A DNA stretch of 64,000 nt from Bedellia somnulentella (GCA_963576735.1 OY755191.1:6601608-6665607); one strand, 5' to 3'; counted from the first letter of the stretch, positions 10,501-21,138 are shown. Numbers and translations: made by a program. The notes: generated by a model not told the origin, from the letters alone.

Positions 10501-11966
10501 TAGATGACATCGATAATTTCTCCTATAAACATAAATGTCTGCTGCACACGATTAAGATCGGATTTCGATAATTTTATGCATAATGTAGTTAGTAAATAAT
10601 TATGATAAATGAAATATTGTACAAGTAATTTTCAATTCATCATTTGAGGTTAGAGGGGACGAATAAAACACATATTTATTTTAAAAGAAAACGCAGATCC
10701 CTAGCATACCTATTCTCTTGTTTTTAGTTTTTAGGAAATAAAAGCTATTTCAATACCATATTCTTTTCAAAAGTTAGTAGTTGCAATCTCGTTATTATCA
10801 TAGTACATACATACATATACTCACGGCTAAGAGGAGGAGAGAGGCACGGAGAAATTCCTCAGCCACTTTTGGAAGTAAAATGGGGAAAAGATTGTATAAT
10901 AAATATTATTGGTGATGGGTCTCCAACCGCATCGCCTAAAAAGCACTTAAAAAGCCCTAAGTCGCCTCTTACGTACACCCGCGGGAAGAAATGGGGTAGT
11001 GCTATTCTAAGCCGGCACTACACAGCTTATAACATGCATAACTAATAACTAGTATAACTATACATAAGCGGGTCTAACTATTAGCGGAAAAAAAATGTTT
11101 TGAAGGCAAAGCGATATATCCTATCTTTCAACAATGGCTTGCACTGCATTAACTAACCGGTTGCTGATTGGCATGGTAGCTTTACCGATCTACCGTCGTT
11201 ATTGTTGTATGTGTGATAAAGTTTCTTTTTGCTTGTCGGCTCAACTAAAACTTGGATATGATTTTTGTGGGATTTATTGACTAAGACTGAATTTTTAAAG
11301 CAACAAACTAGCATTATATTGAAAATGAATACGCTCTCAAAATACGTTCACTTATTTCTAACTACCTTATATTATAATACAAAACAATTGTTTTTGGCGC
11401 AAAACTTCTGCACAGCAATAATAAACCGTTGGGATCGTTGTGTCATTAATAGATGAACCGCTTAGTTTACTCATTCCCCAGCTATAGACGGAAAAAGATA
11501 TACAGCAAAATATCATTTCTCCAAATATCTAACAGCCATTTATTAAAATGCTACTTGCTACTCAGAACAGATGCAGCTGATGTCCTTTTAGATCCCAGAA
11601 CAGCAAAACAATAAAAGAATAATTTGATAATAATCTAATTTTCCAGGTATAGGGAAGAAGAAGAAACGCAAAGCGCGACAAACGCAGCGCTCAGAAACCC
11701 CTCCTGAAGAAACAGACCCCATCGACCCCGACGAGCCTAGATATTGTCTATGTGACCAAATATCTTTCGGTGAAATGATTCTCTGTGATAATGACCTTTG
11801 TCCTATTGAGTGGTTCCATTTTTCTTGTGTCTCACTAACTACGAAACCCAAGGGAAAGTGGTTTTGTCCCAAGTGCCGTGGTGATAGGCCGAATGTGATG
11901 AAGCCGAAAGGACAATTTCTTAAAGAACTAGAAAGGTATAACAGAGAAAAGGAAGAGAAGGCATAG
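7524..11966 (+). CDS. ING1: Inhibitor of growth protein (ING1/2-type), PHD finger, 5 exons
   Basis: A chromatin reader of the ING family; family members recruit Sin3/HDAC-type complexes to H3K4me3 nucleosomes. Exons: 7524-7656, 8062-8268, 9390-9524, 10308-10427, 11647-11966; all introns are GT-AG and phases match, giving 915 nt and 304 aa. The N-terminal ING coiled-coil domain (about 1-115) starts [17 protein letters not shown] Pro/Glu-rich linker ([16 protein letters not shown]) and a basic stretch (SKRARRAR) follow. The C-terminal PHD (about 240-285) has [17 protein letters not shown] and WFCPKCRGD, a C4HC3 set with the aromatic residues that bind methyl-lysine. A short basic/acidic tail ends the protein. 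At 304 aa it is slightly longer than ING1/ING2 (about 280). The PHD-to-tail spacing fits ING1/2 rather than ING3-5. Introns carry SINE-A and SINE-B copies. Confidence 0.93.
8603..8772 (+). mobile_element. SINE-A copy, 5'-truncated
   Basis: Sense copy of the commonest repeat in the window. It keeps the '..ttggagacccatcacc', 'ccaaaagtggctg' and 'ctctggctacccctt' blocks and ends in 'gtgagtatgtgtatgtatgtatg'. It lies in ING intron 2. Confidence 0.8.
8895..9249 (-). mobile_element. SINE-B, most complete copy
   Basis: About 355 bp, minus-strand sense. The head at the right has an A-box-like 'TAGCCCAGTGGGTA' and a B-box-like 'GTTCAAATCC'. The 3' end at the left is a CCCC-TTC-GGGG mini-hairpin ('gccaaccccttcgggg') followed by 'ggcgtgaacgtttatg'. 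It lies in ING intron 2, next to a SINE-A. The tRNA head and the shared tail mark it as a SINE. Confidence 0.8.
9890..10090 (-). mobile_element. SINE-A copy, diverged
   Basis: Antisense, degraded: 'ctagaagggctagaaccagagct', 'ttttggaagttaagtgg', 'ggtgatggatctcc', 'gggaagaaattgggtagtg' and 'acactacacaact' follow the SINE-A order. It lies in ING intron 3. Confidence 0.65.
10803..11029 (-). mobile_element. SINE-A copy, near full length
   Basis: Antisense. It starts with 'catacatacatatactcacggct' and ends with 'gccggcactacacagct', and all internal blocks are present. It lies in ING intron 4. Confidence 0.8.
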
Positions 11967-12385
11967 TGCTAGTTTAATATTAGAATTAATTATTTTATTT
12001 TTAAACGTTTTAATAAGTTTCAGATTTAATTTCGATTTGTATGTGTAAATGTTACAGTGATGTGCAATGTAACGAAAATACTTAAATATAAGGGAGCGAT
12101 CTCCGTCTTAAATTTTTACTGTTGTTTTGATTTTATTGTGCTATCTTCTTATGTACAAGATAATCACCTCATTATATTACCTACCATGATAATACCTTGT
12201 AAATCCCAATTTTTCCATCTTTTTTGCCTCAAGTTTTTTTATATGCTCGATTTACATTAAAATCCAAATGGCTTTGTAGTGTGGACTTCACTACGGATAG
12301 TACAAAGTTTTTTGTGTGTTTTTTTAATGAATTCATGCACTCCCAGTACTTGCCCAATAATAAAACAAATTTAGGTGGTTGCATC
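11967..12385 (+). other. ING 3' UTR with polyA signal
   Basis: The AT-rich tail after the ING stop. A canonical AATAAA is at 12359-12364, so cleavage is expected about 15-25 bases later. That signal lies in sequence shared with another repeat copy (see 12336-12700), so the gene may use a repeat-donated polyA signal; an earlier weak signal cannot be excluded. Confidence 0.45.
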
Positions 12386-12700
12386 TCTTGATCATATTAA
12401 ACACGCAAAAAATTCGCAATTACAAATACGGTAATAAAATTAACCATATTTTTCCTCCATGAAAATATATCTGCGAAACTGTTAAATTTATGTCAAAAAA
12501 TTTTTATATATTTATTTTCAAAAAACAAGTATATGCAAACAATAGGTTGAGGTCTTCTTTTAAGCTTAAAGCCTGTGTTAGAAGACTCCCATCTTTCATA
12601 GAAAACATGTTTTAAAATATAACATTAAGTTGAATTATAAATACTCCGCTGTTACACTGGGCGAACAGCGCGGTGTAACGACGATGTATACCTCCTTATA
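12336..12700. repeat. Interspersed repeat D, copy 1
   Basis: It shares ordered blocks with 42463-42543 plus 44233-44440: 'ctcccagtacttgcc', 'cctcttgat/ctcttgatcat', 'caaatacggta', 'actgttaaattyatgtcaaaaa' and 'gttacactgggcgaacagcgcggtgt'. The second copy is interrupted by an RTE LINE. Family unknown; no ORF is seen. Confidence 0.6.
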
Positions 12701-13405
12701 CTTAGATAGCTCAACTAGTTGTTCATAAATAGGTGTTAGTCAGTAATGAAACCGTCTTGCTGGAAGATCAGGTTCTAATAGTTTTGTTATAATGTTGTTG
12801 TAGAGGTAGGGAGGTTTTATACCGACTAGAAAAAAATATTAGAATGGTTTTTTTGTTTATTTTAATGTCGAAGAGATTTTTTCATCTAGTTTTCGTCATC
12901 ACAATGTTTGTTAATAAATATTTTTTTCTTCCATCCCATTGCTTATGAATGCAAAAACATCAAGACATAGAAAAACAAGTTTTTTACAAATAACCTTTGA
13001 TAATGCCGCATATTATTTTAAGTTGTAGTAATTCATTATATGCTGAGTATATTTACGCAACTATATTTAGTTTGGTATGTGCCAATATTGTATACCATTT
13101 TCTCGAGTTTATGAACCTCTAGTATTCTAAGCAATTGTTTCTAGTATTCCTCTCTAATCCTCGCCCGGAACGATTTGTACTTTTTTGTTTTTCACTGGGT
13201 TTCTAATTTCCCTAACTGATTATTCTCCACAGTCGTCTAAAGATATTCCTCAAACCAATATTTTTTAATAGTTGTCCAAAACAGTCAAAACTTTGGACTC
13301 GGTAGTCCCCTTATGGATATTTCTCAAACCAACAATATTTTCAGAACCTCAACTACATATTTACTTACTAAAAACAACAAAGCCAATTTCTCTATCAATA
13401 TTTAT
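12701..13405. other. Spacer between convergent genes
   Basis: AT-rich region between ING (+) and the dynein light chain (-). It probably includes the 3' UTR of the dynein light chain: minus-strand AATAAA signals lie at 13401-13406 (overlapping the stop codon) and about 12856-12861. No other gene is supported. Confidence 0.4.
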
Positions 13406-16400
13406 TCAAACAAGCTGCAACGCCAGAGCCCACACATTGACAATGCAGTACATAAACTTGTTTTCCCAGCGCACGGTGCAGCTAGAGTCCGTCATGGTGT
13501 CCCAATAGTACGCAGCCGCTGTGTGAATACCGCAGCCGTTCTTCTGGGTTATTGTTATTCTTACTGGAATTTAAATTGATAGAAATTGAAACAATACCCG
13601 CAATTTACTAAATTGACGATGGTACATACATACATTTGTTTTTTTTTTGTATGACTAAACGAATTTCATTGGCAGACAGGTAAGATCTTAAGGATAACAA
13701 AATTAAGACCACTTTTTACACATTTAATACCCGTGCGAAGCCAGGGCGATCCGCCGTTTATCTACTATATAAAAATAAGTCGGGGTTTTCTTCCTGACGA
13801 TGTAACTCCAGATTGTGCGAACCGATTTGCATTCGTTGGAAAGGTCTCGGGTCCCATGAGGTTTGTAGCAAAGAAAATTTCGGCTATTCCCAGTAGTCTT
13901 ACCGGTAACCGGATAGTCTTACCAGTAGGACTAATGGGAAAAAAATTCCCAATAGTCTTACCAAAAGTAAGACTACGTCTATGGCATATTATTCCCAATA
14001 GTCCTACTGCATATTTTTTTTAAAAACATAGGGCTTGTAACTATATTAGACATAGAGCCTTTTAACAAAATTATTCTTGTTAGTAAATTTTTATACTTTT
14101 TTTTGTAATATTCTGTTCTACTGATTCGTTAATAACAAATTTACAATTTTACTTTTTGATAAATGCCTTTTTAAAAAAATATATGTGTATGTAAAATAAA
14201 GTATTTTACTTTAAATTTAAGTTTTGGTTAACAAACGCCGTTGAATGCCGAAATATGTAAATATATTTTTCACTGCTCAATTATCGTAGGATATTTTTGG
14301 ATTTCATAACGTTAAACTACCATATTGCAAATTAATTTCCATTAAATTTTCCATTTGCAAATTAATGTCTATATCACGCTGTAGAAACCAGGGAGTACAT
14401 TTTTTGATATGACGTCGTCTTTTTGTCGATGAACGTAGTCATTATATAACTTTTAGTGTACTAAAAATAAAATTAGTTAAAAAAAGAATACTCTTTATTG
14501 ACATCAAGAAAAAACTTAGATAAAGCTATTTACATTTAAAAAAAAAACACTCCTACTTCTCCAAGTCGGAAATTTTACGAGATGGTGTATTTTTGTCGCC
14601 TTTAAAAGGACAAATTGCACAATCTTAATAAAAAAAATAAGTAGGTTTGGATAAAAAAATCAAAAACTAACTACAGTTAACCGAATCAACTAAAAGCATA
14701 ACTGTTTTCGGATATTAATTAAAAAGAGGCATAAAGGTTACTTTGTTTGAATTTTCAATGCATTATGTCAGTACCTTGACGCATCTGAACAATTTTTTTA
14801 AAATAAATAATGACAATAAAATTATACACAAACTTTAGACAATTTATGCCAAATAAAATACAATTTGTACTACATATCTCAAAGACTCAAACGTCCATGC
14901 CATAAATCCCCGAAAGATTGGCAGAGGTATTCTTCTTAACATGACGTGACATTCTCACCCTGTGTTCAGAGTACCCACTTTTTGCTTGGACAGTGTACTC
15001 ACGTGATAGAGCGCAAGCCTATCGCCGTTTTGTACGAATACAATACGAATATACCACAAATCGTTATGCTTAAAACTTTTGGAGGAAAAGGGAAGATCTT
15101 CCGCCAGGCGGTGGTATGCCTGGGGACCGCGGTCCAACTGTATTAAGTTGGAACTTGTATATATAGTAAATGTTTTAGACACTTCGATTGCGCGATGTAC
15201 GATTTGTATGGCGAGTCTTGATGACGCATGTGACGTATATTACTTGGTTTCGTGTTGCTGTGGAATGTGATTCTTCTTGCACTGTCAGCGTTTCTATGTA
15301 GTGCGCGTCATTGTGTACTGATAGCGCGTCGCTACATACTTATTGTGCCAAAACACTTGTGGGCCGTACTATCACAATGAAACTACAGGTTATCCCATAT
15401 TCGTAATGGATGACATAGTAAATTAGGAAACACAAAATTATGCGACTCAAGATTTCACTACTATAAAAAAGTATATCTCGGCAAATGTATTGAAAAATAA
15501 TATAACATAGCTCTGCTGTTGTATTAACTAATCAATGTCAAGAAACAATGTAAATTTAGTTCACCGGCGTAGTTTTTCTAAAAAATGACCCACGCTAATT
15601 TCGCCATTTATTAATTGCATTTGGGCGCTCTGAATTAAACGGTCCCGTTCAATATAAGCAGAGCTTCTTTTTTTTAAATTTATATTATTCTTAATCTGAA
15701 TAGTACGAATATTTTGGTAAGATGCATCAGCAATTAAAATATTCAAAATTGGATGCAAGTTGCTCTTTTTGTTCCCAACTTCGCTATTTAAAACAAAATG
15801 CCAGGATTCTAAATAATTTGTTGTGCGATGTCGCTGACCAAATACGCACATCCTATTAATTACATCACTTTCCATCCAATTTTTGGTCATATATTTTTTA
15901 AACTCCGTTAGTTTTTCTTGAACATCTATGTACTCCATTTCGTCAGTTACATAATTCCAACCGTCTAAAATATACTCTTTCGGCAAAAGTGGCAACATCT
16001 TACAAAGTGACACTATTCGGTACTCCTTTAATTTAAGTGATTTGCTTTTTCTGATGAGGCTCTGGCAGTAATGGTAATAACAACCACTCGGTAATATATG
16101 GGGAAAAACATACATTATAGCTTTTATTATGGCGTTTTCATAGTCTGTTTTGAAATTTGCTGGTGTCCAATTCGGTATTTGGCTTTTAATTAATTGAAAA
16201 AGTGTTATATAGGTCTTAGTCGATTTATCCGGTAAGAAGGCGTAGATGACCGGTATTATATGTGTTCGTTCAATAGAACTACCCAGGTCGCAATGTATTG
16301 TGTACAACTGAAGAAATGGTGCTGGACTAACTCGAAATGTTCCATCACTGAAATAATCCCCACGTTCTGCCATAATGTTCTTTGCCTCCTTGGATGCAAA

Positions 16401-17815
16401 TACCAAAATTCTGGCACCATCATCTCGATGATAGTCCGCCAACAGGAAGGAACCAAATTTAAATGGTATTTTAATGTCGAAAAAACTTTTATAATATAAT
16501 TTATTCACTCCAAGTGATTTATTTCGTTGGCGGTAAAGTGTGGACTTTACGCTGCTAAAATTCGGTAACTTTTGAATTAGGTCAATACCTGAATTTTCAA
16601 GCGAACCCATGGCTTTTTTGTAGACTCTGGGTACGGCCAACGTATCTGATTCACTTACCAGTTTTTTGCAGTTATTAACTTTGAAGTCTATTTCATTTTG
16701 TGCGTGATTAGGCGAGCATGTTGGTAAATGAGGTGTGTTTTTGATTTCAATGTTATCGCGAAGAGTAACTGATCCGGCACATTTGTTTTTACGATATAGA
16801 GCACATCGCCATATAATTCCTCCATCTTTATAAGTTTTTAACTTATGGTACTGGTAACCATTATATAATAGCACCTCACCCCGTCGTCTTTTAATGATAT
16901 TAATATCAAACATTATATTTTAAATTCAATAGGTAATTTATACTATTCAATAAATAATACTTTTACTCGTATGATTTATTAATGAGTGACAGGACGTCAG
17001 TCAGGAAAAATCTAAAATTTTAAATCATAGATTCAATTTTACTTATGAAGGTTTGTCTATCAGTATTACTAGGGCTACATAAAATTTGTAACTTTGACAT
17101 GTACCAAAAAGTTTGTATTGGTTGGTAGGACTAATGGGAACTATTTTCCCAGTAGTCTTACTAGTAAGTCTATGGGGACAAAAAATCCCAATAGTCCTAC
17201 TGGTAAGACTATCGAGTAGGACTACTGGGAATAGCCGGAAAATTTAGGAAAAACATTTTTGCAGCGCCATCTCTGATATATAGCATGTATTAAACAAAGC
17301 CAGTACGTGGTGCGTGCGTGAGTGTCCCTCACGAAAATAAGCCATCTGGTGGCGAAACGGAGTTCGTCGGGTTTGCTTGTATGTTACGTTACTATCTCAT
17401 GATGTAGCTATAGGTGACTGGTACTCACAGATATATTTAAATGGCTTTTTTAGTTTAGCTACCGCTGCTAAGGTTTTTTCAGTGATAACAGTTATCCAGG
17501 CCGGTGTCCTCGTGTGGCTGTATGCGTTACCTCCAAGACAGAACTCTATGTTGTCTCTTATTATCTTCTGCACCTCCTCGACGTTAAATTTGGTTGCCTT
17601 AAAGAAATTATATTTATAGAAATAAGTGCAAACTGTCAGTATTATTTGTCGAAATTCAGAAGTATTAGTGTATCTGCCACCCTTTCAAAGATTGTACGGT
17701 GTAAACTTTAACTTTTAAGTTAAACCCTATTATTGACACGCTTGTACACAACTATTTATAAATATGGAACAAATCAAGCTAAAGCCTTTACCTCTTCATC
17801 ATCTTCATCTGCCAT
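13406..17815 (-). CDS. DYNLT1: Dynein light chain Tctex-type, 3 exons
   Basis: A light chain of cytoplasmic dynein that binds the intermediate chain and links cargo to the motor. The gene is not visible as one ORF. Coding exons on the minus strand: 17792-17815 (MADEDDEE, donor GTAAAG), 17429-17597, 13406-13563; 24+169+158 = 351 nt, 116 aa, all phases consistent. Family hallmarks: EEVQKIIRDNIE, LGGNAYSHT, KLKKPFKYI, QKNGCGIHTA, DSSCTVRWENK and MYCIV. The usual length is 111-113 aa; here the C-terminus ends NVWALALQLV, a few residues longer than the common FGLAI-type end. Intron 2 is 3.9 kb and holds a whole MULE inserted in an older Helitron-like repeat. Drosophila Dlc90F is the likely counterpart (family knowledge). 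Confidence 0.93.
13729..13880 (+). mobile_element. Helitron-like repeat, left part, split by MULE
   Basis: 'acccgtgcgaagcc' (13731-13744) is the typical 3'-terminal block of one lepidopteran Helitron group. Just after it, TCTACTATATAAAAATAAGT (from 13761) looks like the 5' end of another. The sequence runs into the MULE at 13881 and resumes after 17237 ('..gcagcgccatctctg'). Confidence 0.45.
13881..14011 (+). repeat. MULE left terminal inverted repeat
   Basis: Starts CGGCTATTCCCAGTAGTCTT. It contains four nested 'cccartagtcytac' modules in both orientations and ends near 'cccaatagtcctactg'. It pairs with 17128-17237. Confidence 0.8.
14889..15050 (-). mobile_element. SINE-B fragment inside MULE
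   Basis: Carries 'ataaatccccgaaagattggcagagg', 'gttcagagtacccac', 'gtgtactcacgtgatag' and 'cgccgttttgtacgaataca'. It is truncated before the tRNA head. It must be younger than the MULE, or have been carried inside it. Confidence 0.7.
15051..15560. other. MULE internal non-coding region
   Basis: Between the SINE-B fragment and the transposase stop codon. Short ORFs on both strands have no recognisable domain. Region 15180-15360 is richer in CG than its neighbours. Nothing further is supported. Confidence 0.35.
15561..16913 (-). CDS. MULE transposase with FLYWCH zinc finger
   Basis: 450 aa, uninterrupted, on the minus strand inside the MULE. An N-terminal FLYWCH-type finger (about 12-70) shows GYQYHKLKTYKDG, then W-R-C, a second Cys (NKCAGS) and a terminal H...C pair. 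The MULE transposase core (about 150-300) shows ADYHRDDG, the first catalytic Asp in FSDGTFRVSP, the second in FKTDYENAII, then PSGCYYHYCQ; the catalytic Glu should follow but I cannot place it by eye. This cut-and-paste enzyme should recognise the modular TIRs. It starts about 0.3 kb inside the right TIR, so the TIR may hold its promoter. FLYWCH+MULE fusions are known in insect genomes (family knowledge). Confidence 0.85.
   Translation of the reverse strand: MFDINIIKRRRGEVLLYNGYQYHKLKTYKDGGIIWRCALYRKNKCAGSVTLRDNIEIKNTPHLPTCSPNHAQNEIDFKVNNCKKLVSESDTLAVPRVYKKAMGSLENSGIDLIQKLPNFSSVKSTLYRQRNKSLGVNKLYYKSFFDIKIPFKFGSFLLADYHRDDGARILVFASKEAKNIMAERGDYFSDGTFRVSPAPFLQLYTIHCDLGSSIERTHIIPVIYAFLPDKSTKTYITLFQLIKSQIPNWTPANFKTDYENAIIKAIMYVFPHILPSGCYYHYCQSLIRKSKSLKLKEYRIVSLCKMLPLLPKEYILDGWNYVTDEMEYIDVQEKLTEFKKYMTKNWMESDVINRMCVFGQRHRTTNYLESWHFVLNSEVGNKKSNLHPILNILIADASYQNIRTIQIKNNINLKKRSSAYIERDRLIQSAQMQLINGEISVGHFLEKLRR
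17128..17237 (-). repeat. MULE right terminal inverted repeat
   Basis: Ends CTACTGGGAATAGCCG. It carries the same modules as the left TIR in inverted order, upstream of the transposase start. Confidence 0.8.
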
Positions 17816-18239
17816 ATTTATTTAATACAGATGCCTTTTGGAAATTATATATATCTTTTACTTATATATTTCACAGTGACGCCTATCTTCCAGAAATCAT
17901 ATGTTTATTTTATTTATTTTTTTACGGTAAAATAAACAGAAAATCAAAGATATTTAAAATCCACCAGCCGTCAACAATACTTGTCAAAAAAAAATATTTT
18001 TCACAATATTTAATAAGATCCTTTTTGCTACCTACCTATTTAAAATGTTTAAACTCGGTTTAAAAGTTAAAATACAACATTATGACGTGTAACAAGGACG
18101 TATTGACCACCAATACTTCCGGTGCCTTCATATCAGACTGTTGCTCTGTTGCCGGATAATGGTGCCTCAGAAACTGGGCTGGTGCCCATATATAGAAGAG
18201 AGACCTAGACTAGCAGGTTGATAGTTGTGTTATTCAGGA
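17816..18239. other. Upstream region of dynein light chain
   Basis: AT-rich sequence 5' of the dynein light chain start on the minus strand; it should contain its 5' UTR, a possible 5' intron and the promoter. No clear core element and no gene are seen. Confidence 0.35.
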
Positions 18240-18349
18240 TGTCCCTGGTTTTTCAAAATGAAAGAATTACATCTATGGCACCGTGTGTGCGGCTGCATTG
18301 TCGTGATGAAGCAGCAACCCTTGGAGCCCCGTGTTTAGTCGGTTACACC
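18240..18349 (-). pseudogene. Mariner remnant, distal part
   Basis: The minus strand reads LLLHHDNAAAHT, the second-Asp block of mariner transposases, then a stop. The upstream part of the same relic lies at 22628-22740 (WYLTKCL-type block); the two are separated by the hAT element. Frameshifts and stops make this an old relic. Confidence 0.65.
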
Positions 18350-18634
18350 CATAGCTGGGCACCGTTAATCAAACAGTTAACTTCGTTAATCGTTAATCCG
18401 TTACAAAAAATGTTAGCTTCGTTAAACGTTAAAGCGTGACATTTCGCAAGAATTAACGCAAGTTAACGTTAATCGTTAATCCGTTAATATGTGTAAAATT
18501 GCATTTTTATATCCTTGCGTTATCACTAACGCAACGATTTAAAAATGCAATTTTTCACCTGTTGGTTTATGATGTTAGGAAGGAACTGGAAGTTAGGAAG
18601 AACACAAAATACTTGTTTAATTCAAATGTGTAAT

Positions 18635-19000
18635 TTAATCGCCGGGCATAAGGTGCATATTCCCCTTCATGAACATTAACATATTGAAGTTCTCGTCTGA
18701 AAGGGAGGCTCGCTTTGGTGTTAAAATGTCTTTACCCGTAAAAAACAGACGTTCAACTGCAGCGCTTGAGGGTACAGCAGTATTGTATTTGATGAATAGA
18801 TTTATGAATATCTGTTCTCCGAGGAATGCAGCATCGTTGAACGAGTCTTTTGATTACATGTCCAGCCACATTTTAACGAGACTTTGCGCTTTACTCTTTA
18901 AAGAATTGGAGCTCTTTGGTTTTTCTATAGACTGAGTGACAGAATTGAAAAAGTCTTCCTCGTCATCATCATTGTCACTCGCATTGCTCCCTCCGCACAG
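18635..19000 (-). pseudogene. hAT transposase C-terminal fragment
   Basis: Minus-strand translation gives an acidic stretch, then IFINLFIKYNTAVPSSAAVE, RLFFTGKDILTPKRASLSD and ENFNMLMFMKGN. This is the classic hAT C-terminal dimerisation block (PSSAAVERLFS..G.I.T..R..L). It closes at a stop at 18635-18637. At least one in-frame stop lies upstream (after MWLDM), so the protein is broken. The N-terminal part is missing or displaced by the inserted elements. Confidence 0.8.
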
Positions 19001-19194
19001 TGGTACCGCCGCCATACAAGGGCGGTCATAAATACCTTACTCTCTTAATTTGCATTTTTTTTGGGTAAATCAATAAAATAACGTTTAAAATTGTATACTA
19101 ATGATGTATTTAATTGTTAGAAGTAAATAAAGAAGTAAAAGTATACAACCACCACGATTTTTATACAATTCAACGAAATAAAATAAATAGGTTT

Positions 19195-19461
19195 ATATAT
19201 CGCTCGCTTAATACTACAGTGGCCTATGTCAAAATTTTGATACATTGAGTTTCAATACTACACAGACCTTAAAAAGCATGCACTAAAACATATGAATACG
19301 AGACGATGAAGACCAAGTGAAATTGAACCTTTTTGTGTTAAGAATACGGGTGTTTTTTGTGCCAATGTTGTAAAGCATGCTTTTTAAGATCTGTGTAGTA
19401 TTGTAACTCAATTCATCAAAATTTTGACATAGGTCACTGTAGTATTAAGCGTGCGATATAT
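19195..19461. mobile_element. Foldback MITE, 267 bp
   Basis: Two inverted arms of about 100 bp: 'atatatcgctcgcttaatac' at the left and its near-inverse at the right, with the 'actacagtggcctatgtca' and 'ctacacaga.cttaaaaagcatgc' blocks matching inverted. The short loop contains 'gagacgatgaagacc'. Probable TA target. No coding capacity. Confidence 0.8.
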
Positions 19462-20319
19462 TAATTTATTTCTAATGATAACTACGGAATATCTACTTTT
19501 TGGTATTACTAAAATTGTCAATGTACTATTTTTACCATAAAAATACATTATAACTATTTCTATTTTAAACTTACAGCTAAGTAAACATGCATCTCTTACT
19601 AAACTGAAAAAAAGTACTACAAATAAATTGGAAAATAAATCAAACTTTTAATCCATACTAATATTATAAATGGGAAAGTGAGTTTGTTTGTTTGTTTGTT
19701 CCGCTTTCACGCCGTAAATACTGAACCGATTGCTTTGAAATTTTTCAGACGTGTAGTTAGAAGTCTAAATTAAATAATAGGGTACTTTTTATCCCGGAAA
19801 AAATATGTTCCCATGGGAAATCAAAAATATTGTTTGCTTACTAAATGCATTGGAGATGGCGCTGTGCATCGTTTAAAACAACGTAAAATATTGTAAACTA
19901 ATATAAAAATCAAAATTTAGAAGCTTAATGGTACGGTAATGCATCCCCGAAAATAAGGAACTACCGAGGGATGATGTACTATTTTTTTATCGTATACATT
20001 TTTTTTTTACATCTACTTATATTGCAAACGAATATTAACATGTAAATTTAGAAGCTAAATGAAACGACGACGATCCTTGAAACTAAGGAATCCGCAAGAG
20101 TTCTCATAGGAACATCAAAAAACCTTAACTCATATATGGCTCAAAATATTGCAGCGATTATTTTTATCATCGATGGAATTCACATCAGACACTTTGTTAA
20201 TGTTCACTTTGGAAAGATGAAGGGGTTTCATCAATTTAAATGACAAATTTGTTTATCAATAGTAAGACTAATATGAAATAAAGCGTAATAAAAATTTGAC
20301 ACCGCCCCGTTAACGTCTC

Positions 20320-20402
20320 CGTGGCGTAGCGGTATAACTAACTACTATGAATATTTAATTAGAACTATTATGAATCAATCGTCCCGGGTTCGTATCTCAG
20401 GT
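20320..20402 (+). repeat. tRNA-like segment, degenerate
   Basis: A-box-like 'tggcgtagcggtataact' and B-box-like 'gggttcgtatc' about 60 bases apart, with no foldable acceptor stem by eye. Probably a SINE head or tRNA relic, not a functional tRNA. Confidence 0.4.
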
Positions 20403-20849
20403 AATTCAAGCTTTTTGTAAAAAAATGTTTTGTTAGCTTAAAATAACACTATATATAATAATAACAAGCACTATCCCTTCAATTTAGCGATTATTTTGGA
20501 AGGAGATCCACCACTAATCATCCCTATATTGCCGAGCAATCGCTGCAAGCTCTCCCACTATCACCAACGGTCAGTGTAAGGGGCAGCACCGGGCCGTCGC
20601 CGCAGCGCCAAACTACTATCCGTATCTGTACTTACTAAAGATATTCTCATTTCTGAACATAAAAACTTGGTATATTTGTTTCATGATTCTTATGAACAAT
20701 TAAAAAGGAATTTTTGGAACTCAACCCCTAACGGGTTGATATTATAGCAAATGAAAGTTAATATAGAGTTTTTTTACATTTTATAATAAAACTTGGTGCG
20801 ATTGAATTTATGAAATCCATCTATCAATCATTCATGAATATATGCTAAC

Positions 20850-21020
20850 AACCATAAATTCCATAAAAGGGTAGCCATAGCTTCGGAGATTCTTCATCCA
20901 ATTTTGGAAATATATTGATAAAAGATAGGTTAATAAAGGTTGTTAGTGATGGGTCACAAACTGCATCGCCCAACAATCACTTAAAAAGCCTCAATGTCCT
21001 TTATGTCATTTACAATGCCC
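20850..21020 (-). mobile_element. SINE-A relic inside Helitron
   Basis: Antisense, diverged: 'aagggtagccatagcttcgg', 'ttttggaaatatat', 'agtgatgggtcacaaactgcatcgccca' and 'gcccgcggga' keep the SINE-A order. Confidence 0.65.
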
Positions 21021-21138
21021 GCGGGATTATAAATATAAAAAACAGAAGTTGAGATAGTGTTTCGGTATTTTGGTATTATGTAAACTGGATACAAAAAATG
21101 AAGTCCACGCGGACGAAGTCGCGGGGCAAAAAGCTAGT

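Larger units (their letters stand above)
13873..17245 (-). mobile_element. MULE DNA transposon, structurally complete
   Basis: Element 13881-17237 (3357 bp). The first and last 16 bases are perfect inverses (CGGCTATTCCCAGTAG / CTACTGGGAATAGCCG), and imperfect inversion extends for about 130-150 bp. Both ends are built from short modules ('gtaggacta', 'agtcttac', 'tgggaa...ttccca') in alternating orientation. An 8-bp duplication GAAAATTT flanks it (13873-13880 and 17238-17245). It encodes one uninterrupted FLYWCH/MULE transposase. It has a SINE-B fragment inside its left half. Intact ends, TSD and ORF make it a candidate for recent or current activity. Confidence 0.88.
19652..21137 (+). mobile_element. 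Non-autonomous Helitron, 1.5 kb
   Basis: Begins TCCATACTAATATTATAAAT and ends with a short degenerate hairpin ('cgcggac gaa gtcgcg') about 10 bases before CTAG. It is inserted between A and T (A at 19651, T at 21138). TC...CTRR ends, 3' hairpin and AT target are Helitron hallmarks. It contains a diverged SINE-A (20850-21020) and a degenerate tRNA-like segment (20320-20402). No Rep/helicase coding is seen. Confidence 0.8.

Noticed and set aside
13733..14023. Plus-strand ORF of 96 codons
   Set aside because: Runs across the Helitron-like repeat and the MULE TIR; an artefact of repeat sequence.
15079..15270. 63-codon plus-strand ORF in the CG-richer part of the MULE
   Set aside because: No recognisable domain, and it is interrupted relative to the overlapping minus frame; nothing supports coding.
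17377..17619. Plus-strand ORF of 80 codons with a hydrophobic look
   Set aside because: Antisense to exon 2 of the dynein light chain.
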